A stretch of DNA of 38,033 nt. Source: Alphaproteobacteria bacterium (GTDB lineage Bacteria; Pseudomonadota; Alphaproteobacteria; Micavibrionales; Micavibrionaceae). A program made the position numbers and the translations under genes. Every line of letters begins with the position of its first letter. The first letter of the stretch is position 1. A model generated the notes under the pieces. It saw nothing but the letters and a program-made list of their open reading frames with translations, had not been told where the DNA came from and did no database searches. This document shows positions 33,927 to 38,033 of this stretch, piece by piece. The stretch lies in NCBI GenBank assembly GCA_029880245.1, contig JAOUOR010000012.1, positions 1-38,033 of the forward strand, in the 5' to 3' direction.

Positions 33927-34691
33927 ATGAACTTGTTAATGCGTATTTTAGTATTAGCCACATTAGCTTTTATATTTCCACTGAACATTTATGCTCAGGA
34001 TCAATCACCGGCAGAGATCGCTCCGGAAAAAAAGGTCTTCGAAGATGCAACGGATGAGCAACTTCGTGAGGCACAAGCCTATTATAAGTTTTGTTCTGAT
34101 AATGAAAGCTATAATCGTATCAAGGATTGCAAATGCTCCGCTGCCGAGTATCTGGACGTTCGCGTTACAATGGGCGATACGATGAAAGAATCAGAAATAT
34201 TAGAGATTATTAAAAATCGATGCTTAAAAGATGAAAAGAGATATGGGCAACTTCCCGCTGATACAAATCACGATGACGATGAAATCTCGAAGCTCACAGA
34301 CAAGGAACTGGAAGAAGTAGAAAGCGTTCTCCAGGAATGTAAGGGAAGTTATTACATGCGCACCTTCCTTGATTGTGAATGTATCGCTGCAAAGTTTCTT
34401 GATGAAAGAAAAAGATTGGGACCAATTTCACATGTCAATAATATTATGGCACGGCTGCGTAATGACAAAGAGTGCAAGAACTCTGTTGATGCGGCAGGTA
34501 AAGCATATATGACCTGCATGGATGATGCTATGGTACCAAGCATTACAAATGCCCCCAGAAAGGACTTTTGTGAATGTGTCGCAGAAGAATGGGTTAAACA
34601 ATTTGAAGCCTATCAAGGTGATTTGACTTCACGTGCCCGCAATAGCTGGTCAAGTACGGCAATGATACGATGTTCAGCTAAATTCCAATAA
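33927..34691 (+). CDS. Secreted protein made of three four-cysteine repeats
   Basis: I do not recognise this family. A signal peptide (MNLLMRILVLATLAFIFPLN then IYA, cleavage before QDQ) is followed by three units with nearly constant cysteine spacing. The positions are Cys 56/68/70/99, 138/150/152/183 and 197/215/217/249. Each unit has the pattern C, then CxC followed by an Ala/Glu-rich helix (CKCSAAEYLDVR, CECIAAKFLDER, CECVAEEWVKQF), then a fourth C about 30 residues on. The 12 cysteines suggest six disulfides, or a metal site using CxC. Between units 1 and 2 is an acidic linker. It is convergent with the acyl-CoA dehydrogenase with only two bases between stop codons. Confidence 0.8.
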   Translation: MNLLMRILVLATLAFIFPLNIYAQDQSPAEIAPEKKVFEDATDEQLREAQAYYKFCSDNESYNRIKDCKCSAAEYLDVRVTMGDTMKESEILEIIKNRCLKDEKRYGQLPADTNHDDDEISKLTDKELEEVESVLQECKGSYYMRTFLDCECIAAKFLDERKRLGPISHVNNIMARLRNDKECKNSVDAAGKAYMTCMDDAMVPSITNAPRKDFCECVAEEWVKQFEAYQGDLTSRARNSWSSTAMIRCSAKFQ

Positions 34692-34693
34692 GC

Positions 34694-36328
34694 TCAGGAC
34701 TTTATTGTCCTCAGTAAAGCCAGAATAATCGGTAATTCCTGTTCTCCGTAAAAGTCGGAATTTTCCTCTATATCTTTTTTGTGGGCTTCACCCAGATCAC
34801 AACCCGATATTTTTTCTTTTGCCCGAAGCAACATATACCCGCAAGCTGATCCGGAAAAACCCCTTAGAAAAGGTGTAGCGTAATAGGAAACTGCATCCAT
34901 ACCCTCATTTTCGGCAATACTCAAAATAGAATTTGTTGCACCTTTCAAGGTCTCAATATGCTCTTTATCCAAGACTTCTGCCATTTCCTCGATATACGCA
35001 AATGCCGCAGCGCCTTTATCCCGTAAAATTTTGCGGAACATAAAATCAAGAGCCTGTATTCCGTTTGTACCCTCATAGATCGGCAAGATCCGAGCATCAC
35101 GGTAATATTGCGCCGCGCCGGTTTCCTCAATAAACCCCATCCCGCCAAAGACCTGAATGCCAGTTGACGTAACCTCGCACGCCATGTCCGTACACCATGC
35201 CTTAACCAGAGGTGTCAAAAGATCAACGCGTTCTTGCGCCTCTTTATCTCCGGTATTGGCTTTATCCAGTGCCAGAGCCGCACTATAGGTCAAGGCCCGT
35301 CCTGCCATAATTTTCGAGCGCATGGAAACCAGCATCCGCCGGACATCTTGGTGCTCGGCAATCACTACCGCTTCTCCGCTTGCCAATGATTTTCCCTGCA
35401 CACGCTCCTGCGCATAAGCCTTTGCCGCCTGATAGGCTCTTTCAGCAATCGCTACGCCCTGCAGGCCCACACAAAGACGCGCATTATTCATCATAGTGAA
35501 CATATATTTCAGGCCCTCATGTTCCTGCCCGACCAGAAAGCCTGTTGCACCGTCAAAATCCATCGTGCACGTCGGAGAGGCATGAATCCCGAGCTTATGT
35601 TCTAACCCAATACAAGACAGAGAATTACGACTCCCATCTTCCAGAATTTTCGGCACTATGAATAAGGAAATCCCCTTCACCCCGTCCGGCGCGCCTGCAA
35701 CCCGCGCCAGTACAAGATGGATGATATTGTCTGTAAAATCATGCTCCCCATAAGTAATAAAGATTTTCTGGCCTGTGATTTTATAACTCCCGTCACCTTG
35801 CCTCTCCGCCTTTGTCCTCAAAACCCCAAGATCCGAGCCCGCCTGTGCCTCGGTCAGATTCATTGTGCCTGTCCATTCCCCGGATATAAGTTTGGGCAAA
35901 TAATATTCCTTCTGCTCTTTTGTGCCATGATGCAAAATGGCCTCAACCGCGCCCTGATTAAGCAATGGACAAAGGCCAAAAGACATATTTGCCCCCTGCC
36001 ACATTTCCTGAACCGGAAAAGCCAACGCCCACGGCAAACCCTGCCCGCCATATTCGGGATCAAAAGGCACAGAATTCCAGCCACCTTCACAATACGCCTG
36101 ATAAGCATCCTTAAAACCAGTTGCTGTCTTTACGCTGCCATCTTTACCCAAAACAGCGCCCTCTTTGTCACCAACCGCATTTAAAGGCGCCAGCACATCA
36201 GAAGCCAGCTTTGCTGCCTCTTCCATAATTGCACGAGTCATATCCGGATCAATTTCCGGATGTTCAAACCCCAAAACACCATGAAGCAGAAAATGCATAT
36301 CATCAACGGGCGGCTTATAGGCAGTCAT
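34694..36328 (-). CDS. Acyl-CoA dehydrogenase
   Basis: This is an FAD-dependent acyl-CoA dehydrogenase that introduces a 2,3-double bond into an acyl-CoA and passes electrons to ETF. The 544-residue protein has FAD/substrate motifs NLTEAQAGSDLG (157-168), KIFITYGEHD, GIHASPTCTMDFDGA, and the mobilising helix QVFGGMGFIEE. The putative catalytic Glu419 is in PIYEGTNGIQALDF. It belongs to the large-subunit group near 590 residues that includes DmdC and FadE-like enzymes, but is about 45 shorter near the C-terminus. The chain length of the substrate cannot be read from sequence. It is a single gene, divergent from the transglycosylase gene. Confidence 0.88.
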   Translation of the reverse strand: MTAYKPPVDDMHFLLHGVLGFEHPEIDPDMTRAIMEEAAKLASDVLAPLNAVGDKEGAVLGKDGSVKTATGFKDAYQAYCEGGWNSVPFDPEYGGQGLPWALAFPVQEMWQGANMSFGLCPLLNQGAVEAILHHGTKEQKEYYLPKLISGEWTGTMNLTEAQAGSDLGVLRTKAERQGDGSYKITGQKIFITYGEHDFTDNIIHLVLARVAGAPDGVKGISLFIVPKILEDGSRNSLSCIGLEHKLGIHASPTCTMDFDGATGFLVGQEHEGLKYMFTMMNNARLCVGLQGVAIAERAYQAAKAYAQERVQGKSLASGEAVVIAEHQDVRRMLVSMRSKIMAGRALTYSAALALDKANTGDKEAQERVDLLTPLVKAWCTDMACEVTSTGIQVFGGMGFIEETGAAQYYRDARILPIYEGTNGIQALDFMFRKILRDKGAAAFAYIEEMAEVLDKEHIETLKGATNSILSIAENEGMDAVSYYATPFLRGFSGSACGYMLLRAKEKISGCDLGEAHKKDIEENSDFYGEQELPIILALLRTIKS

Positions 36329-36434
36329 CTAGGCGGATCTCCTTGTTTTACCGTTTTGCGCTCATCTGGCACAAGGGTTGCAATTCATAATTAGAGTTTT
36401 TGAGTAAATAAAGTTAACACTGGAATAGTATATC

Positions 36435-37325
36435 ATGGATTATAGCATAAATGCATTAGAAATCAAAGCGTTAGGTAAAAATAACCAGCTAAATTCAAAC
36501 CCTGTCATAGCGGCTATTCAAACAGCCAGCACAAAATCCGGGGTCGATTTTTCCTATCTGGTTAAACAGGCAAAAGTCGAGAGTAATTTTGATAATAATG
36601 CCAAAGCCAAAACCAGCTCCGCTACTGGATTATACCAGTTTCTGGATAAAACATGGATGTCTATGATTGACCGTCACGGAGAAACTTACGGCCTTGAAAC
36701 AGAGGGCCTGAGCAAAAAGGAAATTTTAGAAATGCGAAAAGACCCTCAAGCTGCGTCTTTCATGGCTGCCGCTTTTGCCTCGGAAAACGAACAATTTCTT
36801 AATAGACATTGGGGCGGCGATATTGGCGATACAGAACTATATCTGGCACATTTTCTTGGCGCCAGTGGCGCTGCAACGTTCCTGAATGCCAGCGATGAAA
36901 ACCCGCTCCAGCCTGCTGCTGATATCTTCCCCAAAGCGGCTCTGGCCAACAGGAATGTTTTTTATAATAAAGAAACAGGCGAACCAAGAACCTTGCATGA
37001 AGTCTATAGCTTCTTTGCAAAAAAATTCGAAGGAAAAACGCCTCTGCCACGCAATGATAATATTGCCATAACCCAAAATAGCGGCATGAATTACAGCCCA
37101 TCCAAACGTCTATCAGGCAACCTTGTGATGCAGCGCGCTGATGCCATGCGGCAAAAAGCGTTGCTCAATATGGTGCAAACCCTTGATCATGGGCAAATCC
37201 GGCAAAATATTCTGGGCGGTGCTCACAAAACCAAATCGTCCCAGCCCTTTTACTCCCTTTTAGCCAAACCAGTTGACCTGATTATGCTAACGCAAAATAT
37301 TGATAAGGATATTGACGGGGCCTAG
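36435..37325 (+). CDS. Lytic transglycosylase-like (SLT-fold) protein without signal peptide
   Basis: This 296-residue protein has an N-terminal goose-lysozyme/SLT-type domain (about 24-140). The catalytic Glu49 is in KQAKVESNFD, followed by SATGLYQFLDKTW, LYLAHFLGASGAA and the C-terminal ANRNVFYN of the fold. The remaining 130 residues are poorly conserved and probably disordered. It would cleave peptidoglycan glycan strands. No signal peptide or membrane helix is visible, so export would need a non-classical route, as for transglycosylases of flagellar or secretion systems; alternatively the true start is further upstream. No flagellar gene is nearby in the window. Confidence 0.78.
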   Translation: MDYSINALEIKALGKNNQLNSNPVIAAIQTASTKSGVDFSYLVKQAKVESNFDNNAKAKTSSATGLYQFLDKTWMSMIDRHGETYGLETEGLSKKEILEMRKDPQAASFMAAAFASENEQFLNRHWGGDIGDTELYLAHFLGASGAATFLNASDENPLQPAADIFPKAALANRNVFYNKETGEPRTLHEVYSFFAKKFEGKTPLPRNDNIAITQNSGMNYSPSKRLSGNLVMQRADAMRQKALLNMVQTLDHGQIRQNILGGAHKTKSSQPFYSLLAKPVDLIMLTQNIDKDIDGA

Positions 37326-38033
37326 ATATTCCATTGCACATGTCATTTCGGGCAAGATCAATAAATCTGATGTTAAAACCACAGATACACTCGGATGAAC
37401 GAAAATCCCCCTCTCCCTTAATCCCTCTCCCCATGGGGAGAGGGAAAAACACGGAAGTGTCAGGGTGAGGGGCAATTAAAAACCCCTTCGTGTCCTTTGT
37501 GTCCTTCGTGGAAAAAAACTGTACCCCTCTCCTTGCATCCTGACGAAAGTCAGGATCCCTTAACACCCTACTTAGATCCTGATTGGCATCAGGGTGTGTA
37601 TACGGGCCCATCTGCCACCGTCATCGCCTGAATCTGCGTTCAGCAGATTCTAGGGCGATCTATAAAATTACTGGATTCCCTTAGAATCCACTTAGCATGG
37701 ATTCAGGGAATGACAATAAAAGTATATTCGCGCTCATTTGTGTCCATTCGCGGTAAGAAAAGCTCGTCATTTCGAGCGAAGTCGAGAAATCTTATATCCT
37801 ATCAGCCAATACAGATTCCTCCATGCCCCCGCATCAAGTGCGGGGTTAGTCGGAATGACAGAGATAAAAGCTCTTTAGTGAAACTTAGTGATCTTCGTGT
37901 CTTCGTGGTAAAAAAAACTGGATTCCCTTAGAATCCACTTAGCGTGGATTCAGGGAATGACGATAAAAGTATATTCGCGTTCAACTGTCATCCCTGCGTA
38001 AGCAGGGATCTCCTTCCCTTATCCACCAGATCC
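37326..38033. repeat. Dense cluster of short palindromic and dispersed repeats
   Basis: No gene is visible; short frames here are read through repeats. The contents, left to right, are: a degenerate GTCATTTCG element; a CTCCCC/GGGGAG element; CTTCGTG-type A/T-flanked repeats (37487, 37892); perfect hairpin ATCCTGAC-GAAA-GTCAGGAT; ATCGCC...GGGCGAT; and a 63-base unit at 37670-37732 repeated with two changes at 37917-37979. Then come GTCATTTCGAGCGAAGTCGA at 37766, the 49-base unit shared with 17735-17783, and GTCATCCCTGCG...CAGGGATC at the right edge. Confidence 0.85.

Noticed and set aside
34694-36328. DmdC, the methylmercaptopropionyl-CoA dehydrogenase of DMSP breakdown
   Set aside because: The protein is in the same broad group, but no DmdA, DmdB or DmdD gene is present and sequence alone does not fix the substrate.
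37282-37931. Short frames in the right-end repeat cluster
   Set aside because: Their sequence is repeat DNA read in frame; no ribosome sites and no domain.
37326-38033. CRISPR array
   Set aside because: Repeats are few, of several types, irregularly spaced and themselves palindromic, with no spacers of constant length and no cas gene.

Overview
This window looks like a chromosomal segment of a moderately AT-rich alphaproteobacterium. Support comes from protein family content: a TamA/TamB pair, an alphaproteobacterial-style CysNC plus iron-sulfur CysH, a SapC-family protein, and an ALDH7 plus HglS lysine-degradation pair. Intergenic spaces carry many palindromic repeats. A Micavibrio-like lineage is possible, but I cannot fix the genus from the sequence. 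I found no rRNA, tRNA, CRISPR array, transposase or prophage block.

Layout. Positions 1-6300 are the envelope region: the C-terminal half of an RND efflux pump, convergent with tamB and tamA. Positions 6300-13200 hold an Rrf2-type regulator divergent from a tight operon cysG-cysH-cysJ-cysI-mtnP (siroheme synthesis, APS reduction, sulfite reduction, methylthioadenosine salvage). Positions 13200-17700 hold a small DUF3592-like membrane protein, an exported redoxin, and a divergent pair for late lysine catabolism (ALDH7 aminoadipate-semialdehyde dehydrogenase and HglS 2-oxoadipate dioxygenase). Positions 18000-20900 hold an ECF sigma factor translationally coupled to a membrane-anchored von Willebrand A protein. 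Positions 21000-25600 hold an O-antigen-ligase-like protein and three proteins I do not recognise; the first of these has an unusual leader. Positions 25600-30500 are the second half of sulfate assimilation (cysD, cysNC, cysQ), interrupted by a repeat-flanked GIY-YIG nuclease gene and a secreted Pro/Asn-rich protein. Positions 30600-37300 hold ugd, sapC, a helix-turn-helix/coiled-coil protein, a secreted 12-cysteine repeat protein, an acyl-CoA dehydrogenase and a lytic transglycosylase. The last 700 bases are packed with short palindromic repeats.

How it works together. CysD and CysN make APS. CysH reduces APS to sulfite, CysJI reduces sulfite to sulfide, and CysG makes the siroheme that CysI needs. 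The APS-kinase domain of CysNC makes PAPS, and CysQ removes PAP/PAPS. No sulfate transporter is visible. Ugd and the O-antigen ligase point to surface polysaccharide, which could be a consumer of PAPS (inference).

Most unusual observations: a family of about 100-150 bp palindromes with similar cores but copy-specific arms that end in TAG...CTA and supply stop codons to neighbouring genes; a GIY-YIG gene bracketed by palindromic repeats inside the cysD-cysNC operon; a possible leader-peptide translational switch at 22485-22608; a CysJ with no connecting domain; and a secreted protein made of three four-cysteine repeats.
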